64,000 nucleotides of DNA, from the NCBI RefSeq assembly GCF_000002235.5, contig NW_022145605.1, positions 36,899,141 to 36,963,140 on the forward strand. The letters run 5' to 3'. Below, one piece after another: positions 10,355 to 20,725 of this stretch; the first letter of the stretch is position 1; every line of letters starts with the position of its first letter. The notes below the pieces were generated by a model that had not been told where the DNA came from, searched no databases, and was given only the letters and a program-made list of their open reading frames with translations. Both the position numbers and the translations under genes were made by a program. The DNA comes from Strongylocentrotus purpuratus. Taxonomy: Eukaryota; Echinodermata; Echinoidea; Camarodonta; Strongylocentrotidae.

Positions 10355-12399
10355 GAATTATCACATACATTCCTGGCGGTTATCAAAAATCATTCTAGCT
10401 GGGACGTTATGACAGGTTTCCATCCAGGGAAAACAATAAAACTAAACCGCTAGTGTTTTGTTTTTTATATAATGATTGAAACGTGTAAAATTGATCAGTT
10501 AGCAAATACAGACCGAGGCAATATCAGTAATATATTTCTTACTTTATGAAACAATAAAAATGTAATAACGTTACAAGCAAAAGGTTTCTTTCTTTGTCTT
10601 TTATCTTAGACTATGCACATCCTTTATTATGTCTTCAGTTGGAAAACAGGCGAAGATGGTCAATGTGAGTTGTCAATATTTTGACTACTTTTGAGAAAGC
10701 AAGGAGAAAGTGACTACTTTTTCTATACATCCACACCATTGAGGGCAAGAAAGTGTCGGGCACTTTAAATTTGTTTTTTTTTTTTTTTTTTTATCTAGGA
10801 AGTGTTACACCCCTTTCCGGTAAACGATTTTGTCGGTTTTTGTATATTTTGTAACGTACGCCCATATCTCTTCCTTCTACCAAAATTTGCTCCATGGGGC
10901 TAAAGAGGAAAACTTGAACTCATTGTTAGGGGACACAACCGCTTTGGCCTGACGGAATTTTTTGTGTTTTGTAATTTACAGTTATATTACTTCGATATAG
11001 AAAGATAGATAGATGGAGTGAGATTGACCCGGCTGTGGGATGTGCTTTGGCCGGGCTCCGGAGCTATTGGACCCGACAATTACAGTCAGACTGACAACCG
11101 TATTTTGACACTGAGTTAGATGGTCCGAGTAATTTTGAGGAGTAAAGTCTTATTGGTAATATAGGCTCCGAGATTATAATAACCATGATGAACAATAATG
11201 TACGAGGCTACATTACCCATTAGGTCAAATAGTTTCTCGTCCTATTTTTTTCAGAGGATGAGGATGACGAGTAGGTCCCCTGATTCAATAAATATTTCCA
11301 GTAAATAAAATAATGTGCTATTATTTTTGGTTAATTTCACAGCAAAATTATTTTGCTCATTATGCGGCTTAGAACAAGGTGAAATTGCTTGATTATATTG
11401 TTTTTTGTGTATAGGCCTATCTAACTAATTTTATACCAGTGAATTTGATGGTGAATAACATTCTCAAGAGTATATTAATAAATTAGAGAGCAAAGTCCAT
11501 TTTGCTCGCTCGCAAATTCTCGATTGTTTTTGGCATAGGGATACCCGGAAATCCTCCGATTCGGCCAGTGAATGAGGAAGAAGCTATTGTTACTACAATG
11601 AAAGTGTATGAAGGTTATTCTCGCTCGCTTCGCTCGCTTTCACAGTAATGTATTGTTTACGCATCGCATTGCTCTGGGTGCCGAAAGGCCCGAAATAGCT
11701 AGATAGTAGATACCCCCATTGGAAATACAGTTATGTACAGTAAATATAGCGCCACAATTAAGACAAAGGTTCAATTATAAATAAAGTATAACTCTTATTA
11801 TGTCACAACAATGGTGAATATTCGAGAAATTCTAGGATTCGTAAATCGTCGCCAACTGGCTGGGTGTATATAAGGTATACGATTGAAACCGTATATGCGA
11901 TAGCTTTACAATACTTGCGAATAATCCCGTTTCCATACAAAATTCACAACTAAGTACTAGACTATACACACAACAAATGTAAACATCCAAACAAACAAAC
12001 TCTGTGTTGGTCATGCAGCTCATCGTGAATGCAAGTATAAAAGGAATATAAGACAAGGAGTGTTGGCAAATACTCACCGGTAGAAGAAATATGTATATAA
12101 ATATAAATCAGCAAAAATAGGTGTCTCGATCTGTACGGATAATTATTTAAGTATGTTTTTTCTCGTAGCTCGGAAACGGATGAGTGAATGTGGGCGACCG
12201 GCGACCAGTGATTATAATATACACTGATTTTTCTTCTACATGTAGACGATCTCCATTGGTCGAGCTTGAATAGTTTATATAGCTTTCAACACTAGCTTTT
12301 AACAAGCTTTACGGTCTTTACCCATCCTGCAGAGCGTAGGAGAGACAGTAGTTTTCTTTTAGCTTACCTGGAATGACATGAATAAATTTGGATTAAATA
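10355..12399. other. Non-coding stretch with GCGAGC-type motifs
   Basis: No protein or RNA gene is supported. Clusters TTGCTCGCTCGC (about 11498) and CTCGCTCGCTTCGCTCGC (about 11620) repeat the 3.4-4.2 kb motif in reverse complement. A T-run is at about 10777-10793 and GATA-type repeats are near 11003-11016. On the minus strand, TATATAAAC near 12280 with GGTGAGTA at 12072-12078 could be a first exon, but nothing downstream supports a gene. Confidence 0.45.
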
Positions 12400-12868
12400 G
12401 CTAAGCAAAAGTTATCCTGACCAACGAATGCACTTTCATTCTTTATGCAACGAATGAAGCATGAACCCCAAAGAAGAAATAGAGATTTTTTCAAGGAGCC
12501 TTGGTCTTTGAAGAAATGAAATGTATTAAGAGACAATATTGGTTGAAGAGGTTTGGGTAAAGTGAAAGCTAGAGATACTCATTTTTATCTTCAATCTTTG
12601 GCGTATGTATATTGTTAGAGCTTATCGAACCCCTGTTTGGTGAATAATATTTACCTTCAAATAATTGTCATGTCCCTAAAGACTTGAATTGTAAAAAAAA
12701 AAGAAGGGGGCGTCAGCATCTAGTAGTAATGTTATAAAGTTTCGCCCCCTCCCTATTACGTAAGATTAAGATTCCTAGATTCGCCCATTTTGCATACCCC
12801 GTGAGTTTTACCAATTTGGGATCTGGCTGTCTAAAGGCGTCAATAAGATGATCGAACCATGATGTGAA
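12400..12868. repeat. Duplicated flank block, copy 1
   Basis: This block aligns over about 0.5 kb with 16512-17030, with shared runs such as AAAGAGGTTT-like, GGTAAAGTGAAAG, TCCATTTTGCATA-like and ATCTGGCT. The two copies flank LC8 unit A, so they look like part of the tandem duplication unit rather than a transposon. Divergence is moderate with many indels. No open frame is conserved between them. Confidence 0.7.
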
Positions 12869-12905
12869 CCCCCCCCCCCCCCCCCCATATTTGAGTTTTG
12901 TTAGT

Positions 12906-13445
12906 AGGAACTTTTAGATTTACACGACGAGAACGTAGACCTCTACATGTGACATCCTTTTAAAGATACTCTGTCCCTTTTGCAGCCAACATCACAGTAT
13001 GTAGAACTTTGCAGGAATTGTGAATATGTCATGTGTGTCCTATCTATGAAATTTAAACGTTTAAAGGGTACATGAGCATTTGTCTACTTCAATAACGCAC
13101 TTCTTGTAATGGCCAAAATTAAACTGATTGAATCTTTGTGCAGCATAAAACATACAACCATTCGGTACAATGGTCTGAAAAATCAGACTATTACTTACTG
13201 GCTCTATAGCTCTTAAGTCGACTCGACAACTAATAGTCGTTATTTTCCCTCTTAAAGACATTTTCAAGCCCCCCTTTTTTAGGGAAGTTCTAAATTAGTA
13301 TTATCTTTCAAATGCCATTGGAATTTAACTTTTTCATTTTTTGGCCTGCAAATGGGACATAGTACCTTTAAGGCAATGTCACATTGTCTAAAAAGTATGT
13401 CACACGTAGATGTCCTCGTTCTCGTCGTGTTAATCTAAAAGTCCC
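12906..13445. mobile_element. MITE copy 4, split by a TTAA-target element
   Basis: The left end AGGAACTTTTAGATTTAC and right end GTTAATCTAAAAGTCCC belong to the family at 8731. The sequence between 12964 and 13367 is a separate element inserted at a TTAA. Removing it restores CCTTTTAAGGCA as in the copy at 8731. Confidence 0.8.
12964..13367 (-). mobile_element. TTAA-target DNA transposon fragment, copy 1
   Basis: The terminal repeats are AGATACTCTGTCCC on the left and GGGACATAGTACCT on the right. TTAA lies directly outside both ends (12960-12963, 13368-13371). The internal sequence is the reverse complement of the copy at 15198-15732 with a deletion. The empty site is seen in the sibling MITE at 8731. 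TTAA duplication is typical of piggyBac and Kolobok superfamilies; the termini do not start with CCC, so the superfamily is left open. A 60-codon frame inside is also partly open in the other copy but has no recognised function. Confidence 0.85.
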
Positions 13446-14339
13446 GGATTATTTTGTGTAGATGTCAAATATTATAGAATTTATTCTTCTATCAATCTCT
13501 CAATCTTTGCTCAAATTGTTTTCATATACATTCTCTCTCTCTCTCTCTTTTCTCTCTCCCTCTCGTGCGTCCTTACTAATATTCTTTTCAGTCTTTTTGT
13601 TGGCTGTCCTGGTTACCCTTCTTTTGTTTCTCATCTCCCTCCCTCTCTCTTTCTCTATCGCTTTGTTGGTCCATCTCTTGCATGAAATGTTATCCTTCTG
13701 CCTTTCTAATTATTCCCTTTCATCCTTTTTATAAATTATCTTTTTAATAGCCCCCCCCCCCCCCCTCTCTCTCTCTCTCAATTTCTCTCTATCAATCTTT
13801 ATTTATATGAAATCCCAAATTTTTTCCTTCTGATCTCTCATCAGTGTATTTCCATTGCTCTTCTAATAATGTTCTTCACTCACTCAATTATTCCTTGTTC
13901 GCATTCAACTGGTATCACGTTCTGATGAGCAAACTTTTCACATTATGCAAACTTCAATCTCGCTACCATAAAACCAAAAGGTCTCTCCATTCTAAGACAA
14001 CCTATCAATCGTTTTTGTCACAGATGAGATTCACAGTGAACGGAATTCAAAATTTCTTTCAGTTTTAATATGTACAGAATATATACAAATTTAAATTGCA
14101 TAGATTAATTCTATATTCCATTTTGAGTGATAAATGGATAGATGTTATGAATAATAATCTGGAATACTAATTAAACAATAATTAGACAGGCTAGATATTT
14201 TTTTTTTAAAGTTAAACTAGTACATAAACTAGTGATAATTACAAACAGATAACAAATTTGCTCAAGTTCATTTTTTTTGAAGTCATGTTCAAAAGTCGAT
14301 TTCTCCATTCTCTTGTGTGAATAATGAAACTGATATTTT

Positions 14340-14769
14340 CAGATGAGTTCTGATGTTTTGTCTGACATCGCTATCGTCACTATCATCGTCATCACCCTCA
14401 TTATCGTTTCGCTCACATCCTTCGTCGTCATCATCGATGGACGGTGATGAAAACCTCAAAGGAGTGCGTCGGAATGACCACCAACCGGGAGCACCATCAT
14501 CATGTCGAAAAACACAGCGAGTGTCGGCACGAGGGTTCATCGTGTTCCGTCGGCGCTGTCGAACTGCCGTCATGTTGATAAGTTAAGAAGGCCGGGCGCT
14601 GCAGATCAAAGTTCAAGGACGTTCCAACTTCCAAAGATGAATATACCACATTCGTAACTTTGTTGGTTCCAGAACTCTTTCACATCGATGGGTTCAAATG
14701 ATTGATGTACAGGAATCAGTTTGTGAGGATGGGGTTATAATTTAGAAAGAGTTTGATATCAGACGAAAT
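14340..14769 (-). other. Conserved 3' flank / probable 3' UTR of LC8-A
   Basis: About 420 bp after the stop codon is kept in all three units. It holds TCA/TCG trinucleotide stretches whose reverse complement would encode Asp/Glu runs. Plus-strand reading gives a short hydrophobic frame starting ATGAGTTCTGATG right after a TTTTCAG-like site in all units. Indels between units here are often multiples of three, but the low-complexity repeats explain that. I do not call a gene. Confidence 0.4.
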
Positions 14770-15039
14770 CTATCCCGATTTGAATAGAAGCACGGCGATT
14801 TGTCCGAGGTAGTAGTAAATGAAATGCTTGGTCTCGTGCGTCACGTAGCTGCCGAAGTTGCGGCCGACGATGCAATGCCAGGTTGGGTTGTACTTCTTGT
14901 CGAACTCCTTCTTGATGTGGGCGGCGATGTCCTTCTCCAGATTGAACTTCTCCATCGCCTGGTTGCCGCATTCGATTGCGTCTTGCTGCATGTCTTCTGA
15001 CATGTCAGCGTTCTTGATCACGGCTTTGCGTTCAGACAT
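14770..15039 (-). CDS. DYNLL: Dynein light chain LC8-type, unit A
   Basis: The intact 89-codon LC8 protein has all family blocks: [50 protein letters not shown] and LLFKSG. The product is a homodimeric hub that docks motif peptides in its central strand and serves in dynein and other complexes. Compared with unit B it has Glu23, Gly25 and Tyr76 in place of Asp, Ser and Phe. The start is the ATG 16 nt after the acceptor. An upstream in-frame ATG nine codons earlier lies in the intron and is rejected. The gene is the leftmost of three same-strand tandem copies with a 958-bp 5' UTR intron (15056-16013), lengthened by a TTAA-target insertion. It looks functional. Confidence 0.95.
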   Translation of the reverse strand: MSERKAVIKNADMSEDMQQDAIECGNQAMEKFNLEKDIAAHIKKEFDKKYNPTWHCIVGRNFGSYVTHETKHFIYYYLGQIAVLLFKSG

Positions 15040-15055
15040 GATGACAGGTTTGCGT

Positions 15056-16013
15056 CTGTAAAACAAAAATGAAAAATGTAAACAATGGTCAAGGGTGAAA
15101 TTGAATGCAAAAATATAGAGAAAATGAAATTACATCCTAAATATCTTCCACTTATGACATAGAAATTCCAAATAAAATACAATTACAGTTCCCTTAAAGG
15201 TACTATGTCCCATTTGCAGGCCCAAAAATAGAAAAAGTTAAATTCCAACTGCATTTGAAAGATTATACTACTAATTTAGAACTTCCCTAAAACAGGTGGG
15301 GCTCGAAAATGTCTGCAAGTGGGAAAATAACGACTATTAGTTGTCAAATCGACTTTAGGGCTATAGAGCCCAAAAGTAATAGTCTTGATTTTCAAACAAT
15401 TGTACCGAATGGTCATACGTTTTATGCTGCGCAAAGATTCAATCAGTTTAATATTGGCCATCACAAGAAGTGGGTTATTGATGTAGACAAATGCTCATGT
15501 ACCCTTTACAACTCTTTTCATGTATGTTATTACCAAAGAAGAAAAAAAGCCAGTCAGTCACTCAATAGTGTCTGACAGTGAAGTCTAGCAAGTAAACGGG
15601 TTTCCTTGCATAATTTCAATATGAGGACACTGCTAATGTTTAAATTTCACAGATAGGACATGCATGACATATTCATAATTCCTGCAAAGTTCTACAGAAT
15701 TTGAGGTTGGCTGCAAAAGAGACATAGTACCTTTAATACAAAATACCAGAATGTGAAATATCTAAATAATTAGGAAATATCGAATAAAAAAGAAACCATT
15801 AAAATGTTTTAAAATAAATGAAAGGCCAGAACACCTGTGTTAGAAGAAGCACTTTTGAGTAAAAATGGCAGAGCTGCACACAAACCAAATGAATAATATC
15901 TAAAAAAATTCACATTTCTTTGAAACAGATGAGTGAATATCAATATAATATTCACATGACCTTCCACCCAAAAGACTATAAAACCATTAAAAATACACGT
16001 TCGTTGATCTTAC
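15056..16013 (-). other. 5' UTR intron of LC8-A
   Basis: On the minus strand the intron opens with GTAAGATC after GAAG and closes with TTTTGTTTTACAG, leaving ACGCAAACCTGTCATC before the ATG. The same signals are kept in units B and C. The intron contains the TTAA-target element. Confidence 0.8.
15198..15732 (+). mobile_element. TTAA-target DNA transposon fragment, copy 2
   Basis: The left end AGGTACTATGTCCC and right end GACATAGTACCT are inverted, with TTAA outside both (15194-15197, 15733-15736). It sits in the LC8-A intron and is absent from units B and C, so it inserted after the duplication. It is the longer relative of the element at 12964. The 88-codon frame at 15309 resembles the 12964 copy's frame but no transposase motif is visible. 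Confidence 0.85.
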
Positions 16014-16095
16014 CTTCGATTTCAAAACGATTAGGAGAAAGAGAGAAACACGTCCAGTGATCAGCGGAGAGGTGCAGCAAATAGCGGGACGGGTT
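16014..16095 (-). other. 5' UTR exon of LC8-A (start approximate)
   Basis: The donor-side end is GAAATCGAAG before GTAAGATC. The exon body (CTCTCCGCTGATCACTGGAC-like on the minus strand) is conserved in all three units, while sequence upstream of CTGCACC diverges more. The transcription start is inferred, not seen. Confidence 0.6.
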
Positions 16096-16104
16096 TCATA
16101 TCAC

Positions 16105-16175
16105 TCGCTTAGCGATACCTAGCAACCAAGCCGTTGTTCTGTTGGTGGAGGGCGGTTAATCTTTCCGTAGCTTGT
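16105..16175 (-). promoter_or_regulatory. LC8-A promoter region with X-box-like site
   Basis: GATACCTAGCAAC (16114-16126) resembles the RFX X-box (GTNRCC, 0-3 nt, RGYAAC): the AGCAAC half is perfect and the left half has one mismatch. It is followed by a CCACCAAC segment on the minus strand where units B and C have CCAAT. TAGCGATACYTAGCAACCAAG is kept in all three units. RFX factors control many ciliary genes, which would fit an axonemal or transport role. This is a motif match only. Confidence 0.5.
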
Positions 16176-16396
16176 AACAAAACGGCGGGCTTCGTTCATG
16201 CACAAAAACAAACTGGTCGAGTGGTTAAGAATGCGAAGCACACACGATGAAAAGGTATGCAGCTTATCAATACAAAAGATCATTGATTTTGATCACTGAG
16301 CGTACATACGCGTATTATAGCTTGTAACAGTAGCTTATAACAAATAGGTTCATTACAATTTATAATGACGCGTTAATGGCATCTTCCGGAGAGAAT

Positions 16397-16510
16397 AGGG
16401 ACTTTTAGATTTGCGTGGACTGATACGTTTGACGTCCATTCAAGGCAGTGCATTAAAAGGACGTCGATCGTAGCAATCCACGTTGTCGTTGTGCAAATCT
16501 AAAAGTCCCT
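16397..16510. mobile_element. MITE copy 2, TIR AGGGACTTTTAGATTTGC
   Basis: This is the cleanest copy: AGGGACTTTTAGATTTGCG on the left and GCAAATCTAAAAGTCCCT on the right, nearly perfect over 18 bp. It separates LC8 unit A from the second flank block. Confidence 0.88.
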
Positions 16511-16511
16511 A

Positions 16512-17030
16512 TTAGTCAAGCAAAGATCAGCCCAACGAATAGACGCTTTCATTCGTTTTATACAATGAATGAAGCATGTATTAACCCGAAAATTTCGAAG
16601 CCTAAAAAGGAATAAAGATTTCTACAAGGAGCCTTGTAGAAATAAAACATCCCAAAGAGACTATAATTATTGATTAAAGAGGTTTCGGTAAAGTGAAAGG
16701 TAAAAAAATACATGTTTATCTTCAAAGCTATGGACTACTTGTTTTGGGAATTTCATGGTGAAATGTAATCGTTTGAGCTGATCGAACCTCTTTTTTGTGA
16801 ATTATATTTGCCTTCATATAATTATTATTTCCCTAAAGTTCCGAAATCAATAACAGTTGGTAGCGAACAATAATGATGTCGGGAATGATCGGCGTTGGGT
16901 TCCTATAGATTCGTCCATTTTGCATATAGGCCTACCTATACCTGCCCTGTGAAATGTAATTATTTTGAATCTGGCTATCTAAAAGCTTCAATGAGAAAAA
17001 GCTTCAACCATTATGATATGAAAATCCCTT
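16512..17030. repeat. Duplicated flank block, copy 2
   Basis: This aligns with 12400-12868. Its position after unit A shows that the tandem duplication period once included this block plus an LC8 unit, about 4.1 kb. No gene is seen. Confidence 0.7.
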
Positions 17031-17208
17031 TACACTTTAGTTTTTAGTGTCAACTATTCTATCGGCACATTGGTAGTCATCTCTCATTCTTACTGTTAAT
17101 ACTACATGTACTAGCCAAAGCTTGCAAATAACCAAATTGGAATTAAGAGAGTTCCGCTAACCCGTTACAATAATAGTTGGGCACAATATAAGAAAGCAAT
17201 GAAAGAAC

Positions 17209-17303
17209 AGGGACTTTCAGATTTGCAGGTCGACATAGTGGACTGCTACATGTGACGTCCTAAGGCAAGTCCACTATGTCGACGTGCAAATCCAAAACTC
17301 CCT
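17209..17303. mobile_element. MITE copy 3, short derivative
   Basis: AGGGACTTTCAGATTTGC on the left and GCAAATCCAAAACTCCCT on the right delimit 95 bp. The interior has its own inverted repeat, GTCGACATAGTGGACT against AGTCCACTATGTCGAC, so most of the element can fold on itself. Confidence 0.82.
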
Positions 17304-17594
17304 AATATACGCCTTACACTCGGCACTTGACAAGCACAAGTTACGATATTACGCCAACGGCGGTCTGTACTATACTGGAAGAAGAAGAAGAGAAACCAAG
17401 TTGGACAAACTCTCCTAATCAATTGCTCTGCGAATAACGTTTATAGCACGCCATCTACGTCACCATGTATGACATCTACGATTAGATATCTTTATGATTA
17501 TTACTGATCTCTCCGTTTAAAAAGAAAGAAAAACAAAACTAAATAGAACACTCACTAAAATTTCCACACACAAAATTGGCTAGAGATTAATGGT

Positions 17595-17889
17595 CAGGCG
17601 CGTACACAGGGGGAGGGGGGGGGGGGGGGGGGTTGGGGGGTTAAACCCCCTTTGGTATTTTTGTGTGTGACCCAGCGCTCAAAATACACGGGGGCGGTGG
17701 GCGATTCGCCCCCGTGAGCTACATAATCGCCCCCGTCAGGTTGCTCACGGGGGCGATTGCAAAATTAAAAATCTTACCCCCCCCCCCTCCCGCTTTTTCA
17801 GCGGCTGGCTGAGTCGTTGCGAAATTTTCGGCCCGATTTATAAATGTTAAACCCCCCCCCCCTTTAAAAAAATAATGCGTACGCGCCTG
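17595..17889. mobile_element. Non-autonomous hAT-like element with 8-bp target duplication
   Basis: CAGGCGCGTACACA at the left and TGCGTACGCGCCTG at the right are inverted repeats, and TTAATGGT flanks both sides exactly (17587-17594, 17890-17897). An 8-bp duplication and CAGG ends fit the hAT superfamily. The 295-bp interior is C/G-tract rich and includes an end fragment of the family-H element. No transposase is encoded. Confidence 0.88.
17673..17774 (-). mobile_element. End fragment of family-H element inside the 17.6 kb hAT
   Basis: CAGCGCTCAAAATACACGGG begins about 100 bp that reverse-complement the right end of the elements at 7371 and 26201, including the CACGGGGGC repeats and GATTGCAAAATTAAAAAT. 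Only this end is present. The 17595 element therefore either captured it or was hit by a truncated insertion. Confidence 0.8.
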
Positions 17890-18004
17890 TTAATGGTACT
17901 TATAATTCTGTCCTCGAGATGAAAGTTCTGTTCACAAACCTGAGCCATACAAACTATAATAAAAATGTCAATGCATAATAATAGACTGATCCTATAGCCA
18001 TTAA

Positions 18005-18761
18005 CCCTAAAAAGGCCGGGCTATTTGAGGCCTTAGTACGGCCGCCGGGGGGGGGGGCATTATGGCCTCCCCCTTAAGATCTCGGCCGCAAAGGCCGCGA
18101 AAATTTGCACGCATGTCAAGTGAAGTGTATAGAATAGTATGATAATTTCAAATTTTTGAAAAATTCACTCATTTGCATATTTATGGGAATTTATGTAAAT
18201 ATAGTCATAAAAATCACATTTTTACCCATAAATCATATATTATTCATATTTAAGCATTCTTTTTCACTACATATATTCATTAGACCATTCTGAATAATAA
18301 TACGATAACAAAATTTGGAAGAGTCAGCTTATTCCTTATGTTATCCCTTGTTTTGATAATTTCTTATGTATTTCATTGTTTTTTTAACTTGTGTATTTCA
18401 TTGTTTTTTGTTGTTTTATTTCATTTTTAAGTACAATTCAACTATTTTGACTCTCAAAACAACCGCCTAAACTTAAACAAGACCCAATAACCCATGTTTG
18501 ATCTGTTTTTAGGAAAAAGGATTTTTCCATAAGTTTTGTACACAAATCACGAAAATGAGCGATTTTCGGGCTGACATGCAAAGACAAAAGGTCACGTGAC
18601 CTTGCAACCGTAGGTCCGATTTTCAAAAAAAATATTTTAAAAGTTGCGCAAGACTCGAAAGAAAAAAGTCAGCGAGCAGCGGGGCGCCATCCATATGCGT
18701 TCCCGAGCAATTATAAAAATCGTGGAGGGGGGGGGCATAATGGCCCCCGGCCTTATTAGGG
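18005..18761. mobile_element. Non-autonomous piggyBac-like element
   Basis: TTAA (18001-18004) precedes CCCTAAAAAGGCCGGG, and CCGGCCTTATTAGGG precedes TTAA (18762-18765). TTAA duplication with CCCTA ends is the piggyBac pattern. Subterminal G-tracts with GGCATTATGGCC occur inside both ends. The AT-rich interior has a 62-codon minus-strand frame (18438-18626) without recognised similarity, so the 757-bp element looks non-autonomous. Confidence 0.82.
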
Positions 18762-18765
18762 TTAA

Positions 18766-19204
18766 ATGTATGAGATTTACCGGGTATTCCCCATGATATT
18801 CCGCGAAACAGATGTGTACACGCCCGGTTGTAATACCTAGTTAATTTATATCAAATTGACAGTACCTCAATTTGATTTATTCGCAATAAACATTCTAATA
18901 ATAGATTTCAGTACATCATTGTGTAATTGAGGCGAATGGGCCTTAATTATATTCCCTTTTGGTTCAAGTATACAAAAATCTTCCCGACTTTCTATACTTT
19001 TGAAAGTTGACCCCCCCCCCCCCCATTCAAAAAAGAGGAAAACTTAAGCATCTCTTTTTTTCTTGGTGTTTGTTTGTTTCATGATATGGCAATCTCATTA
19101 TTTTTCCGGGGAAATAGTTCCTTGTTATCTCTACTTTGTTTTATTTGCCCTACGATTACATTTTGTTGATAAATATTATTTACAAGTATTCTTTTGTGTT
19201 ATCA
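18766..19204. other. Non-coding spacer before LC8 unit B
   Basis: AT-rich DNA with a C-tract at about 19011-19024. No gene or repeat boundary is evident. Confidence 0.5.
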
Positions 19205-19285
19205 AGGTGCGCCCCTCTTTCTCTGTTTCTATCTCTCATGCGTTCTCAATAATATTCTTTTCAGTCGTTCTTGTGGTTGTCCTGG

Positions 19286-19440
19286 GCCCTGCATTTCAAA
19301 GAGTTGATATCAATCGCAACGTATTTGTGATTGATATCAATCACAACTATGTACATAAGAGATGGGAGACTGCAAACTTGTGATTGATTTAGGGACTTGA
19401 TATTGATTCGGATCAACATCAACTCTTTGTAAGACGGGGC
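19286..19440. mobile_element. MITE with GGGCCC / AAAGAGTTGAT ends
   Basis: GCCCTGCATTTCAAAGAGTT at the left and AACTCTTTGTAAGACGGGGC at the right are inverted. CCTGG is present at both borders (19281-19285, 19441-19445), while unit A has it once in TGTCCTGGTTACC (about 13606), so A gives the empty site. Because the terminal repeats share bases with the border, the duplication could be 3-5 bp. Internal GATATCAATC repeats add further fold-back potential. Confidence 0.85.
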
Positions 19441-20114
19441 CCTGGTTACCTTTTTCTTTGTCTTTACTTTTTCCATGGAGTTATGCTTTTTCTCACCCCC
19501 TCCTTCTCCTCTCTCTATCTTTACTACTCTGGTATGAAAATGCCTTTTTGATCGTTTCCTCTCATCGTTTTTATAAATCATCTTTTATTATCCCCCCCCC
19601 CCCCTCTCCCTCTCTCTCGTCTTTCTCTCTCTGTCTTGTTTTTTTAAATAGATATAAGACAATCAAGCTCAGTCTCTGTATTCTTCTTTATCAATTTCCA
19701 ATTATAATATGTAATCCCAATGTTTTTCCTTCTGATCAAATCTCTCTCTCTCTCTCTTTCTCTCTCTCCAAGGCTCTCTCTAATCAGTGACATAGTATCC
19801 TCCTCTCCTCTTTTTTTCACTCAATTTTTCCTTGTTCACATTCGACTGTTATCATTTCGTTATGATCAGACTTGTCACATTAACTTCACTCTCGGTATCT
19901 TATAACCCAAATGGGCGTCTCTCCATTCTAAAAACAACTTATCAATCATTTTCGCTACAGAGGAGATTCACATTGAACAGAATGCTAAATTCATTTTAGT
20001 TTTTCAATATTTAATATGTACAGAATACATGAATATAAACACATTTCTATTGTATAGATATATTTGATTGTCCATTTCAGGTGATAAATGGATAGAAGTT
20101 AAGTTAATATCCTG

Positions 20115-20725
20115 GAATACTGACGGGACAACTTTATTTGCAATAATTTGCTCCATCAGTCAAAATGTCTTTTTCAACGTTTTAACAGAAAATTACAAAA
20201 AGATAACCAAATTGCTCAAGTTCATTATTTTTGAGGTCATGTATATGAAGTCGATTTCTCCATTCTCTTTTGTGAATAATGAAACTAATATTTGCAGATG
20301 AGTTCTGATGTTTTGTCTGACATCGCTGTCGTCACTACCATCGATATCATTATCTTCGTCATCACCCTCATCATCGTTTCGCTCGAATCCCTCGTCAACG
20401 ATGGACCGTGGGGTGATAACCGCTAATGGGTGCGTTAGAATGACCACCGACCGGCAGCACCATCATCACGTCTAGGAACACAGGGAGTGTCGGCACGACG
20501 AGTCCCTTGTATTCAGTCGGCACTGTCGAATTGCCGTGATGTTGATAAGTTAAGAAGGGGCACTGCAGAAGTTCAGGGAAGTTGCAAAGATGATACCACT
20601 TTCATAACTTTTTTTGGCTCCAGAACTTGGTCATATCGATGGGTTAAAATAATTGATATACAGGAATCAGTTTGTGAGGATGGGTTATATAGTCTTTATA
20701 GAAATAGTTTGAGATCAAACGAAAT
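20115..20725 (-). other. Conserved 3' flank / probable 3' UTR of LC8-B
   Basis: The segment aligns with the flanks of A and C. An AATAAA on the minus strand (TTTATT at about 20133-20138) is the only plausible poly-A signal seen, giving a 3' UTR near 600 nt; it is not conserved in unit C. The Asp/Glu-rich minus-strand frame (20193-20447) and the hydrophobic plus-strand frame come from TCA/TCG repeats. Confidence 0.4.

Larger units (their letters stand above)
13470..16390 (-). repeat. Segmental duplication unit A (LC8 gene plus flanks)
   Basis: The unit aligns collinearly with 19205-22270 and 23330-25670. Landmarks in order on the plus strand are a CT-rich zone with a C-tract (13751-13765 here), a block ending GTGATAAATGGATAGA-like (about 14128), CAGATGAGTTCTGATGTTTTG (about 14340), the LC8 coding exon, the 5' UTR intron, the 5' UTR exon, the promoter, and TAGCTTGTAACAGTAGCTTATAAC (about 16317-16341). 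It carries its own private insertion at 15198-15732. Confidence 0.88.

Noticed and set aside
12071-12290. Possible minus-strand first exon (TATATAAAC, CCAAT, GGTGAGTA donor)
   Set aside because: Only short motifs support it and no downstream exon or coding sequence is visible.
14759-14971. Minus-strand frame overlapping LC8-A in another frame
   Set aside because: Out-of-frame shadow of the LC8 coding sequence.
13061-15575. Similar 60-90 codon frames in the two TTAA-target elements
   Set aside because: Shared because the elements are copies; no transposase motif, and one copy is deleted, so coding function is not supported.
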